13,038 nucleotides of DNA from Oligoflexia bacterium (GTDB lineage: Bacteria > Bdellovibrionota > UBA1018 > CAIMNF01), in NCBI GenBank assembly GCA_903858975.1, contig CAIOKW010000143.1, positions 1-13,038 on the forward strand, given 5' to 3'. A program made the position numbers and the translations under genes. Of this stretch, positions 6,581 to 13,038 are shown in pieces; the stretch's first letter is position 1; every line of letters begins with the position of its first letter. The notes beneath the pieces were generated by a model. The model did no database searches. It was not told the DNA's origin and saw only the letters and a program-made list of their open reading frames with translations.

Positions 6581-7019
6581 GCTGATTTTAGTTTTTGGTA
6601 TTTGCATTTTGTTGGAAGGCTGTTCGAGCTTACCGAGCGAGAAGCATGAACACTTTCGATTTCCTGAAAATAAGGTATTTATTGAGGAGCCCCAGGGGAA
6701 AGACCTGGGGCGTCCCTATCAGACCCTGGGTTGGGTTAAATCAAAAGCATCTTGGTCTACATTGGTTCAAGAGACGAATGACGGACGCCTTTGCAAAAAC
6801 TATTTTAATAAGGCCGCTCGAGATTTACTCAAGGAAGCTTTAAAAGCGGGGGCAGATGCTGTCGTTAAGGTCCGCTCAGTCGTCCTTTTAATGGATGGCA
6901 AGCTTGAGTATCATCCCACCCCAGAGTGTTCAGATGATGGGGAAGAGGGAGAAGTGCTCCTTCAGGGAATTGCGATTAAGTTCAAACCCTTAGATCCTAT
7001 TCTCAAAAAAACGCAATAA
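6570..7019 (+). CDS. Putative outer-membrane lipoprotein of unknown function
   Basis: I do not recognise the family. From the TTG at 6570 the product has 149 residues with a compact lipoprotein signal, MSLRLILVFGICILLEGC, and lipidated C18. The lipobox LEGC has an unusual glutamate at -2. Serine at +2 suggests outer-membrane sorting if E. coli rules hold. The mature part has two other cysteines (C75, C120) that could pair, and a conserved-looking ending, ALKAGADAVVKVRSVVLL then a GxAIKFKP strand, reminiscent of small alpha/beta domains in which GADAV precedes a strand. An upstream in-frame ATG at 6516 would add 18 polar residues and overlap kamA by 65 bp; I prefer the TTG because it overlaps by only 11 bp and gives a normal signal length. 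It is probably co-transcribed with kamA, and perhaps with the kinase gene 56 bp downstream. Confidence 0.68.
   Translation: MSLRLILVFGICILLEGCSSLPSEKHEHFRFPENKVFIEEPQGKDLGRPYQTLGWVKSKASWSTLVQETNDGRLCKNYFNKAARDLLKEALKAGADAVVKVRSVVLLMDGKLEYHPTPECSDDGEEGEVLLQGIAIKFKPLDPILKKTQ
6689..6711. repeat. GC-rich perfect hairpin inside the lipoprotein gene
   Basis: GCCCCAGG (6689-6696) and CCTGGGGC (6704-6711) are exact reverse complements separated by 7 nt, an 8-bp stem with seven G-C pairs. It lies within coding sequence about 110 bp after the end of kamA. No T tract follows, so it is not a standard terminator. It could slow ribosomes or stabilise the upstream kamA message, or be chance. Confidence 0.4.
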
Positions 7020-7075
7020 GTCTAAAGTTTTGCACCCGGATGACCGATAGGTCTTTGACGAGGGTACACTATTTT

Positions 7076-9040
7076 ATGAGCGATTCAGTCCTCAAAAAAT
7101 TTGGAAAGTATTTCCTGCTCGACCGTGTCGGAGAGGGTGGGATGGCAGAAATTTTTCGTGCTCGCCTGGCTACGCCGGAAGCGAATGGGCGTTTTATCGT
7201 CATTAAAAGGATTCAAGGCGCATTTAGTAATAACCAAGAGTTTGTTCAGATGTTTCGGGCGGAAGTGCAAGTCACGATGCGCTTTTCTCATCCTAATATT
7301 GTGCAGTTATATGAGTCCGGTGAGGAGAATGCACAACACTATATTGCGATGGAGCTCGTTGAGGGCAGAAATCTAAGACAAGTGCTCTCCAAAATTTCAC
7401 AAAAACAACAGAGAATTCCCGTACCCGCGTCTTGCTTTATTGTTGAGCAAGCGGCAGCGGGGCTGAACTACGCACATCACTTTAAAGATCGAATTACAGG
7501 GGAACCACTGAATCTCGTCCACCGAGATGTGAGTCCACAAAATATCCTCGTGTCCTATGATGGCAATATTAAAGTGATCGACTTTGGTATCGCAAAGGCA
7601 GCAACCAATGGTGAAGCCACTCGAGCCGGCGTTATCAAAGGTAAGCTTAGTTATTTATCTCCAGAACAAGTCATGGGTGATGTTCTGGATGGAAGATCTG
7701 ATCTATTTGCTCTCGGGATTGTTTTGTGGGAATTACTCACAGGTAAGCGCTTGTTTGTAGCTGAGGGCGATAATGAATTCCAGGTCTTAAAAATGATCGA
7801 GAGTTGTAACTCTTACGTGAAACCACCCTCCACCTATAATCCAGAAGTTTCAAAAGAGCTGGATGCAATTGTAATGCAAGCTCTGAGTCGTGATCCTAAA
7901 AAGCGTTTCCAGTCCGGTGAAGAAATGGGTCGCGCACTTCGTAAGCTGCTTGCGGTGCAGTACTCGGATTTTGGCCCGTCGGATCTATCCATTTTTGTTA
8001 AGAAGCTTTTTCATGACCTCATTGTTGAAGATCGAAAGCAACTTCAGCAGCTCAACTCTCGTGCAGATGAACTGATTGCACTTGGGGTGTCTGCTCCTGT
8101 GAGGGGGCCTGAGGCTCCTCGTGCTCCACAAGGCGAGGGCGCGAAAGAGCAAACACGAGTTACAAATTTAGGTGATAAGTTTGAGAAGTCCCAAATTACC
8201 AATGCGGATAAAGTAGAACTCGCGGTGCAGCCTGAACGACAGATGAAGGTTCCAGCGGCTCGTTCGCAGACGGGGGTCCACACGCCTCCTGCCGGAATGC
8301 CTTCAAGTGCCAAGAGAACCAATACTGCTATCCGTCGGCCCGTACCGGTCGAGGTGCCCAAGGAAAGTGCGGGGTTACTGGGAATCTTTAGGCTTCTGGG
8401 TGGGGTGGCTATGTTAGCCGTTGCTGGTTATTTTGCTTATCAGCAGATTGGGCCAGTAGAGCGTCAGCCTGCTTCAGTATCAAATGAATTACCTCACGTC
8501 GTGAAAAATCCAGCACAGGGTCAGGGTGGAGCTCATTTGAAGCTTCGACTGTTTCCGGATGGAGACTTCTCGAAGACCAGAGTCACCGTGAATGCGGCTC
8601 CTTTTGATTTGAACAAAGGGGTTAACAATGTGCCGCTAGATGATTTGCTTGAATTAGTGGTAGATCGCCCCGGTTTTGTAACCTATCGGAAAGAGTTTAC
8701 GATTAAATCAAGTGATATCGAAGGCGGGAAAGATTTTTCTCTCGAAGTAAAATTGGAACCCATGATTTACGGGACTTTTACGCTTTCCACTCAGCCCGAA
8801 ACAGCAGACGTAACGATTATTAATCTTGATCAAGGGACGAGTGGCAACACTCAAAAACCTGTCACCTTAAAGACCCCGGTCTATCAAGAGAAGTTGCCAG
8901 TGGGCCACTATAAGGTAGTGATTAAGAATGAAGCGCTCAATGTGGAGAAGGTATTTCAGATTGAAATTAAAGAAGGGGATCGCTTAGTGAAAAACAGCAT
9001 TCCGCTTGAACCGGTGCGGACCCCAGCCGGACAGCACTAA
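7076..9040 (+). CDS. Transmembrane Ser/Thr protein kinase with PEGA-like extracytoplasmic domains
   Basis: This 654-residue bacterial Hanks-type kinase is bound to the inner membrane. The kinase domain (about 10-290) has the glycine loop GEGGMAEIF (19-27), ATP-anchoring K44 (VIK), catalytic loop HRDVSPQN (149-156) with D151, DFG (169-171), and SPEQ (195-198) in place of APE. All catalytic residues are intact. A proline- and charge-rich linker (about 335-430) follows, then one transmembrane helix (about 433-456). The outer part ends in a PEGA-like beta domain (about 565-645: GTFTLSTQPETADVTI then LPVGHYKVVI), preceded by a more diverged similar domain, so it probably senses something in the envelope. 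I chose the ATG at 7076 (GAGGG 12 bp upstream) because the kinase fold begins directly after it; an in-frame ATG at 7040 adds 12 residues and has no ribosome site. Its stop overlaps the convergent regulator gene by 4 bp. Confidence 0.9.
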   Translation: MSDSVLKKFGKYFLLDRVGEGGMAEIFRARLATPEANGRFIVIKRIQGAFSNNQEFVQMFRAEVQVTMRFSHPNIVQLYESGEENAQHYIAMELVEGRNLRQVLSKISQKQQRIPVPASCFIVEQAAAGLNYAHHFKDRITGEPLNLVHRDVSPQNILVSYDGNIKVIDFGIAKAATNGEATRAGVIKGKLSYLSPEQVMGDVLDGRSDLFALGIVLWELLTGKRLFVAEGDNEFQVLKMIESCNSYVKPPSTYNPEVSKELDAIVMQALSRDPKKRFQSGEEMGRALRKLLAVQYSDFGPSDLSIFVKKLFHDLIVEDRKQLQQLNSRADELIALGVSAPVRGPEAPRAPQGEGAKEQTRVTNLGDKFEKSQITNADKVELAVQPERQMKVPAARSQTGVHTPPAGMPSSAKRTNTAIRRPVPVEVPKESAGLLGIFRLLGGVAMLAVAGYFAYQQIGPVERQPASVSNELPHVVKNPAQGQGGAHLKLRLFPDGDFSKTRVTVNAAPFDLNKGVNNVPLDDLLELVVDRPGFVTYRKEFTIKSSDIEGGKDFSLEVKLEPMIYGTFTLSTQPETADVTIINLDQGTSGNTQKPVTLKTPVYQEKLPVGHYKVVIKNEALNVEKVFQIEIKEGDRLVKNSIPLEPVRTPAGQH

Positions 9041-9711
9041 GGGGAGTATTTGTAACCCACACCATATACGCTTTGAATGTGCGCATTCATGGCTGGGATC
9101 TTCTTGCGGAGAGAGCGAATATGAACATCGATCGTCCGATCGGTCGTATCTGTGGCTGAGTCTTTCCAAATTTCTTTCATGATTTCTTCACGAGAAACCA
9201 CAACTCCATTTCGAGAAGCGAGTAGGCGCAAAATATCGTATTCAGTGAGTGTCAGTAAAATCGGCTCAAGGTCATAGTTAGCGACTCGATTAATAGTGTC
9301 GATCTCAAGCTTGCCCACTTTGACTTTGGGAGATGGGTTGGCTTGAGAACGAGCAAGCCTGGACTTAATTCGGGCCAGTAATTCTTTATGATCAAAAGGC
9401 TTTGGAAGATAATCATCCGCACCCATCGACAGGCCATAAGTAATTTCGGTAGTGGTGTTTTTTCCTGAGAGAAAAACTACGGGAATGTTTTGGGTCTCGG
9501 GATCACTCTTTAATCGCTTGCAGGTATCATAACCATTGAGGGTAGGCATGACCACGTCTAGCACAATGAGCTCAGGCTGGAGTGATTTTGCAAGTGAGAT
9601 TCCCTCTAGGCCGTCTTGAGCTACTGAAACCTCAAATTCGCGCCCGAGCATGACCTGAAGAAAACGTCTGGTATCTGCGTTATCCTCGATCACGAGAATC
9701 TTTGACTTCAT
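9037..9711 (-). CDS. OmpR/PhoB-family DNA-binding response regulator
   Basis: This 224-residue cytoplasmic transcription regulator has a receiver domain (1-120) with acidic pocket E9/D10, phosphoacceptor D52 (LIVLDVVMP), switch serine S82, aromatic Y101 and K104 (LPKPF), so it should be phosphorylatable. A winged-helix DNA-binding domain (about 128-222) follows: TLTEYDILRLLASRNG, the recognition-helix region TTDRTIDVHIRSLRKKI and the terminal wing SVYGVGYKY. No histidine kinase is encoded next to it, so it is an orphan regulator in this window. Its ATG overlaps the TGA of the preceding STAS-like gene in an ATGA, so the two are translationally coupled and probably serve one pathway. The gene ends with a 4-bp overlap with the convergent kinase gene. 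Target genes cannot be read from the sequence. Confidence 0.94.
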   Translation of the reverse strand: MKSKILVIEDNADTRRFLQVMLGREFEVSVAQDGLEGISLAKSLQPELIVLDVVMPTLNGYDTCKRLKSDPETQNIPVVFLSGKNTTTEITYGLSMGADDYLPKPFDHKELLARIKSRLARSQANPSPKVKVGKLEIDTINRVANYDLEPILLTLTEYDILRLLASRNGVVVSREEIMKEIWKDSATDTTDRTIDVHIRSLRKKIPAMNAHIQSVYGVGYKYSP

Positions 9712-10217
9712 TTTCTTTTTTCACTCCAAAGTTTATCTACTAAAGGAGAAAGAATAGAGCTGTCGGTGTTTAGCTCCTTCATTCTTTCAATCTGTTCATT
9801 CATCGCGGACTTGAGAGATTCATTCTCGCCGAGAAGTTTTTCAGCTTCAGCCCTCATTTTTTCCCTTAATTCCAATTTCCCTTTGAGTACTTCGACTTGC
9901 CTCAGCAGTGCTGCCTCCAGGACCACTTGTTTTGCTTTGACCACTTCAATGTCCGTTTGTGCAATAGAAAGGAAAATGGCTTTTGAACTTGCGAGTGACT
10001 TGAACTCACTGAGAAGGACTTGAAGTTTGAGTTCTGATACTTGTAAGCACGCTTCGCTCAGGTCCAAAACTGTGAAAGTAGGGTTCGATTCAAAGAATCG
10101 AAAAATGCTTTGTTTCAGAACACTTAAATCCTGTTCTCCCACATCGCCGGTGATTTTGAACTCATGGACCCCATCCTCAATTTGAAACAACAATTTCATG
10201 CCTCTATGTTTGCACAT
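9708..10217 (-). CDS. STAS-like domain with C-terminal coiled coil, unknown function
   Basis: This protein of up to 169 residues has no family I can name with certainty. Residues about 7-90 have the pattern of a STAS (anti-sigma antagonist) fold: an initial beta hairpin, then FTVLDLSEACLQVSELKLQVLL (48-69), where antagonists have a strand followed by a DSxG phosphorylation site. By hand alignment S61 falls at the phosphorylatable serine, but the flanking Asp and Gly are missing. Residues about 90-150 are charged, with heptad-like spacing, and probably form a coiled coil (LLRQVEVLKGKLELREKMR and on). Start: ATG at 10217 or at 10199 (MKLLFQIEDG); neither has a well-spaced ribosome site, and the later one gives the more natural domain boundary. 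It is coupled by ATGA overlap to the response regulator, so it may modulate that regulator's signalling. Confidence 0.65.
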   Translation of the reverse strand: MCKHRGMKLLFQIEDGVHEFKITGDVGEQDLSVLKQSIFRFFESNPTFTVLDLSEACLQVSELKLQVLLSEFKSLASSKAIFLSIAQTDIEVVKAKQVVLEAALLRQVEVLKGKLELREKMRAEAEKLLGENESLKSAMNEQIERMKELNTDSSILSPLVDKLWSEKRK

Positions 10218-10339
10218 TCTTCACGAATTCAAAAGAGTCAGGACATTGTCGCTGCACTCGGTAATGTTTGCCGAGTCGGGATAAAAGCTGAAAATTTTTA
10301 CGAATAATGCCGAAAGGGTAATGGGAGAGATCGTAAACC
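10218..10339. other. Divergent intergenic region with candidate operator
   Basis: This 122-bp region separates two divergent transcription units (STAS-like/response regulator and barrel protein/phosphatase). It contains an inverted repeat (listed separately) and an imperfect direct repeat, GAGTCAGGA (10235-10243) and GAGTCGGGA (10273-10281), 38 bp apart. No clear -35/-10 pair is seen on either strand. GGGAGA (10323-10328) is the probable ribosome site of the barrel gene. Confidence 0.4.
10256..10276. repeat. Inverted repeat ACTCGG-N9-CCGAGT, possible operator
   Basis: ACTCGG (10256-10261) and CCGAGT (10271-10276) are exact reverse complements separated by 9 bp, in the middle of a shared divergent promoter region. 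The centre-to-centre spacing of 15 bp is between one and two helical turns. It could be an operator for a dimeric regulator; no T tract follows, so it is not a terminator. Confidence 0.4.
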
Positions 10340-11470
10340 ATGACCTCGAGTTTGGAAAAACTATGCCTGTTCACTCTTATGGTCTTGGCGCCTTTTCGGG
10401 GCGCTCTAGCGAATCCATATCAATACCCGGGGATTCGGTATGTAAGTCCTCTGAGCGAGTCCCTTGGGGGTGTTACCATTCCACTTGCGGATGAGATTGG
10501 AAATTCCCTTTTTAATAACCCCGCAGCTCTTGCAAGAAACACAAAGTTCAAAGCCGAATATTTAAATCTTAATATTGACGCTAACAGTACTGTAGTGGGG
10601 AATATCTCTTCGGGCCTAAAGATGATCGGACTCGGTGGACTTACCTCGAGTTTAAATGCCAATACGAACACGAGCTATGCCGCTGGCTTTGGAAATCTCA
10701 CGGCACTTTCCTGGGGTGGCCTTGGAGTCGGCTTACTCATTCAAGATCGAGTGCGGGCCTATTCGGATGGAACCAATGTTCACTATGAGACGATAAGTCA
10801 ATTAATCCCCGCTGCGGGATACGGCTTAGCATTGGCTCGAGGCGTGGTGCGTTTGGGCTATAGTTTACAATTTGTTAATCTTGCGACCGGAACCGCGCAA
10901 TCGGTATCTGACAGTAGTGCCTCCTTCATGAGTGGCTTGTCTGCAGGGAAAGCGCTTGCTCATACTGCATCTGTTAACTTTGTATTTCCTTTCGCTTATA
11001 TTCCGACCGTTTCAGTGGTCGCGAGAAATCTCGGCGGTGTTCACTATTCGTCGGGTGCCCTTCTTTCGAGAGCGAAGAGTCCATCAGGGGTTCCCTCAGA
11101 CGAGGCAATGAGCATTGATGCCGCATTTAGCTTCATGGTCCGCATCTCGGGTTCACTTAAATCTAATTGGTACATTCAATACAAAGATCTCACGAATTCC
11201 GTGAGCGTTCCGGTGTTAGAGAAGCTCAATGTAGGAGTGGATTTTAATCTGAGTCCAAATGTGAGCATCCGTACTGGTATGACGAGTACTCAGTTTTCAG
11301 CAGGCATCGGTTACCGAAGTCAGGCGAGTGAAATCAATCTTGCTTACTACCATGATCAAAATCCTTTTACGAATGTGGCCTATTGGGACACCCGTTACGC
11401 CCTTCAGTATAAGGTTTTTTTCCAAGAGCAGAACTCTAGAAATCGCGAAGAAGAGACAAAAATTAAATGA
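10340..11470 (+). CDS. Predicted outer-membrane beta-barrel protein (FadL/PorV-like)
   Basis: This 376-residue protein has a Sec signal peptide: a hydrophobic stretch at 8-19 ending in ALA, with cleavage expected after A24. The mature N-terminus contains FNNPAALAR (58-66), resembling the NPAGLA motif near the start of FadL/OmpP1 and PorV-type barrels. The rest is rich in alternating polar and hydrophobic strands with many Gly, Ser and Asn, as expected for an outer-membrane barrel. The last strand-like segment (YALQYKVFF, about 353-361) is followed by a hydrophilic 15-residue tail rather than a terminal aromatic. GGGAGA 11 bp before the ATG is a plausible ribosome site. The next gene begins 9 bp downstream, so they form an operon. 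Ligand or cargo is unknown. Barrel call is good; the subfamily is tentative. Confidence 0.74.
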   Translation: MTSSLEKLCLFTLMVLAPFRGALANPYQYPGIRYVSPLSESLGGVTIPLADEIGNSLFNNPAALARNTKFKAEYLNLNIDANSTVVGNISSGLKMIGLGGLTSSLNANTNTSYAAGFGNLTALSWGGLGVGLLIQDRVRAYSDGTNVHYETISQLIPAAGYGLALARGVVRLGYSLQFVNLATGTAQSVSDSSASFMSGLSAGKALAHTASVNFVFPFAYIPTVSVVARNLGGVHYSSGALLSRAKSPSGVPSDEAMSIDAAFSFMVRISGSLKSNWYIQYKDLTNSVSVPVLEKLNVGVDFNLSPNVSIRTGMTSTQFSAGIGYRSQASEINLAYYHDQNPFTNVAYWDTRYALQYKVFFQEQNSRNREEETKIK

Positions 11471-11479
11471 GGAAACAAC

Positions 11480-12622
11480 ATGAATAAACCAAAATTTAAC
11501 ATCAGTATCTTGGGACGGGATTCTAAAACAGAGCATAATTGGATTCATGATTTGCAAGGCTTCCGTAAAGGCCTTGGGAATGCCTTGGGTGGCTTTGTAA
11601 CTTCAGCTGAAGAAGAACTCTCCGATTTAATCTTCATCGATTCAAAAAGAGAAGGATGGCAAGAATGGCTTCAGGGCGTGAATGCGGAAGGAAAGTCATT
11701 TGTCTTAGTGGTTGAAGAACAAGATTTTCTTCCACAGGGAAAAGATATCGGGCAAGTGAGTGATCTACTGGTTTATCCATTTAGAATTGCGGAAGTGATG
11801 AGTATTGTAAGGCATCATCATGAGAGGCGAATGACGGAGGCCCTATTAGTAGAATCGAAGCTCGCGAGAGCTGAAATCTTCCACGCGAATGAGGCGCTTG
11901 AAAAAATACTTCAGGCAAAGACGCCCAAGCGCTTTACTGGTATTAAGGGAATGCAGGTGATGAGTAAGCACATCTCGGGACTGAAGCCCGGGGGTGATTA
12001 TTTTGATATTTTTGAATCTGACAAAAAGGATTTCGTGAACATTCTGCTGGTCGATTCTTCAAGTTACGGTGTTTCAGCAGCCATTCTTGGGATGATTCTT
12101 TCGTGTTCTGCACGTATTGCAAATGACTCTCAATTATCGACCGCTGACTGGGTAAAAACAATTTACAATGAATTGAAACTCACACTCGGAGATCAGGGTT
12201 ATTTCAGTGTTTTCTTCGGAAGAATTAATCGTCGAGATTTCTCGCTTCATTATCAACTCTTTGGTTCAATTGAGTCCTTTGTGATTGATCGAAGTGGCGA
12301 GGGGCGTCGCTTGGATAAGCACGGTAAAGTGATTAGCAACCAAAGTGAGCCTCAAGATGGAGTTGAGAAAGTCATCCAGCTGAATCCTAAAGATCGGCTG
12401 GTATTACTTTCAGACGGTTTTGTAAAAGGCGTGGGTGGGGAATTCCATCTTGATCAGATTTTTAGGAAGAAGATTGAACAAGAGCCCTTTGCACTTGTGA
12501 ATGAGCTCAGTTTTCAGATTAAATCTAAATTAAATACGGGTGAAACTTTTCCAGGTGAAGACTGTTCAGCAATTGTCATTGACGTAGAAAACCGAGTTCT
12601 CAGGTTAGCTCCTACGGGTTGA
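11480..12622 (+). CDS. Pseudo-receiver plus SpoIIE-type PP2C protein phosphatase
   Basis: This 380-residue cytoplasmic protein has an N-terminal receiver-like fold (about 5-112). An aspartate, D54 (LIFIDSK), sits where a phosphoacceptor would be, but the usual Lys-Pro is replaced by YP (99-100), so it is probably a degenerate receiver. A helical, coiled-coil linker (about 113-148) leads to a SpoIIE/RsbU-type Ser/Thr phosphatase domain (about 155-370). That domain keeps the metal-binding acidic residues: D173 (GGDYFD), D192 (LLVDSSSYG), D312 (LLSDGF) and D361 (GEDCSAIVI). The usual DxSGHG is altered to DSSSYG. Such enzymes typically dephosphorylate STAS-domain antagonists, and a STAS-like gene lies 1.3 kb away. 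The ribosome site AGGAAA (11470-11475) starts on the last base of the barrel gene's stop, so the two are co-translated. Its 3' end overlaps the convergent channel gene by 11 bp. Confidence 0.87.
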   Translation: MNKPKFNISILGRDSKTEHNWIHDLQGFRKGLGNALGGFVTSAEEELSDLIFIDSKREGWQEWLQGVNAEGKSFVLVVEEQDFLPQGKDIGQVSDLLVYPFRIAEVMSIVRHHHERRMTEALLVESKLARAEIFHANEALEKILQAKTPKRFTGIKGMQVMSKHISGLKPGGDYFDIFESDKKDFVNILLVDSSSYGVSAAILGMILSCSARIANDSQLSTADWVKTIYNELKLTLGDQGYFSVFFGRINRRDFSLHYQLFGSIESFVIDRSGEGRRLDKHGKVISNQSEPQDGVEKVIQLNPKDRLVLLSDGFVKGVGGEFHLDQIFRKKIEQEPFALVNELSFQIKSKLNTGETFPGEDCSAIVIDVENRVLRLAPTG

Positions 12623-13038
12623 TGAGAACGGTGCGCATTTCTGGAATTGGATATTTTTCTTGTTTCATAACTTCGTAGATTGCTTGATTGCCCGCAACGA
12701 GAACATTGGCATAGGCGCTTTGGTGGCAGGATGCCTTCATGGTAATGAAAACACCCATGGGGCTAAATTCTGTTATTTCTCCTGAAACCTTGGGATCAGG
12801 CCTTACTCCAGGCACCTTTTCCAGTGCCAGTGTGAATGCATTGATTGAGGCTTCAGGTGAAACGGAATGGGCTAGCAGAATTTTAAAAGAAGCAATTCGG
12901 TAAGCATTTGAACTATAGTTCAGGATATTGTCTGAAAACAGTTTGTTATTTCCTACAAAAACTCTGAGATTTTCGCCATTGTCGATCGTGGTTGCAAAGA
13001 GTCCAATCTCACGAACGACGCCCGTGACTCCTCCTGCG
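12612..13038 (-). CDS. MscS-family mechanosensitive channel, C-terminal part (5' end outside window)
   Basis: An open frame enters at the right edge (first full codon at 13037-13035) and ends with TAG at 12612-12614, giving 141 residues. It begins with GVTGVVREIGLFATTI and continues VFVGNNKLFSDNILNYS, the beta-domain signature of MscS channels (usual form VxEIGLFxTxL and IPNGKLFSxxIxNYS). The rest fits the cytoplasmic alpha/beta vestibule domain. MscS proteins open on membrane tension to release solutes after osmotic downshock. The pore helix and membrane segments lie outside the window. In the NGK segment the usual Pro-Asn-Gly is Gly-Asn-Asn, a small deviation. The 3' end overlaps the phosphatase gene by 11 bp. 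A GTG at 12815 is in frame but is not the start, since homology continues upstream. Confidence 0.86.
   Translation of the reverse strand, partial: AGGVTGVVREIGLFATTIDNGENLRVFVGNNKLFSDNILNYSSNAYRIASFKILLAHSVSPEASINAFTLALEKVPGVRPDPKVSGEITEFSPMGVFITMKASCHQSAYANVLVAGNQAIYEVMKQEKYPIPEMRTVLINP

Noticed and set aside
10282..10308. Sigma-28 (FliA) promoter before the barrel gene (TAAA-N15-CGAATAA)
   Set aside because: The -10 half has an extra base and lacks the GC of GCCGATAA; the match is no better than chance.

Overview
The window looks like chromosomal DNA of a Gram-negative bacterium of the Bdellovibrionota/deltaproteobacterial type. This is inferred from moderate GC content, a caa3-style oxidase with a tethered cytochrome c, a transmembrane Ser/Thr kinase with the HRDVSPQN catalytic loop common in Myxococcota and Bdellovibrionota, an outer-membrane barrel protein and a lipoprotein. 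There is no rRNA or tRNA to fix the taxonomy. I see no tRNA, CRISPR array, insertion sequence or phage gene; the region reads as ordinary, densely packed chromosome.

Layout: (1) 1-863, the end of a cytochrome oxidase operon: the last residues of subunit III, then a subunit IV fused to a cytochrome c domain, closed by a strong bidirectional terminator. (2) 918-1607 on the minus strand, cofactor-dependent phosphoglycerate mutase. (3) 1632-3801, a feoAB ferrous-iron uptake operon with a recognisable promoter and a perfect 7-1-7 palindromic Fur-type box lying over the expected transcription start and the feoA start codon. (4) 3767-5242 on the minus strand, a PEP-utilising-enzyme relative that keeps the swivelling phosphohistidine domain but has no ATP-grasp domain, and overlaps the 3' end of feoB by 35 bp. 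(5) 5417-9040, lysine 2,3-aminomutase, a small lipoprotein and a Ser/Thr protein kinase with PEGA-like extracytoplasmic domains. (6) 9037-10217 on the minus strand, a two-gene unit of a STAS-like coiled-coil protein and a PhoB/OmpR-type response regulator with no histidine kinase beside it. (7) 10340-12622, an outer-membrane barrel protein followed by a pseudo-receiver/SpoIIE-type PP2C phosphatase. (8) 12612-13038 on the minus strand, the C-terminal part of an MscS-family channel that runs off the window.

How the genes may work together: the clearest theme is signalling. Within about 5.6 kb lie a Ser/Thr kinase, a STAS-like protein, a phosphatase of the kind that acts on STAS proteins, and a DNA-binding response regulator. 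These are the part types of a partner-switching relay, but there is no anti-sigma kinase of the RsbW type here and the STAS site is degenerate, so a joint pathway is a hypothesis. The other modules (respiration, glycolysis, iron uptake, beta-lysine formation, osmotic channel) look independent. Three of the four convergent gene pairs overlap at their 3' ends (35, 4 and 11 bp); only the first pair has a classical terminator between them.
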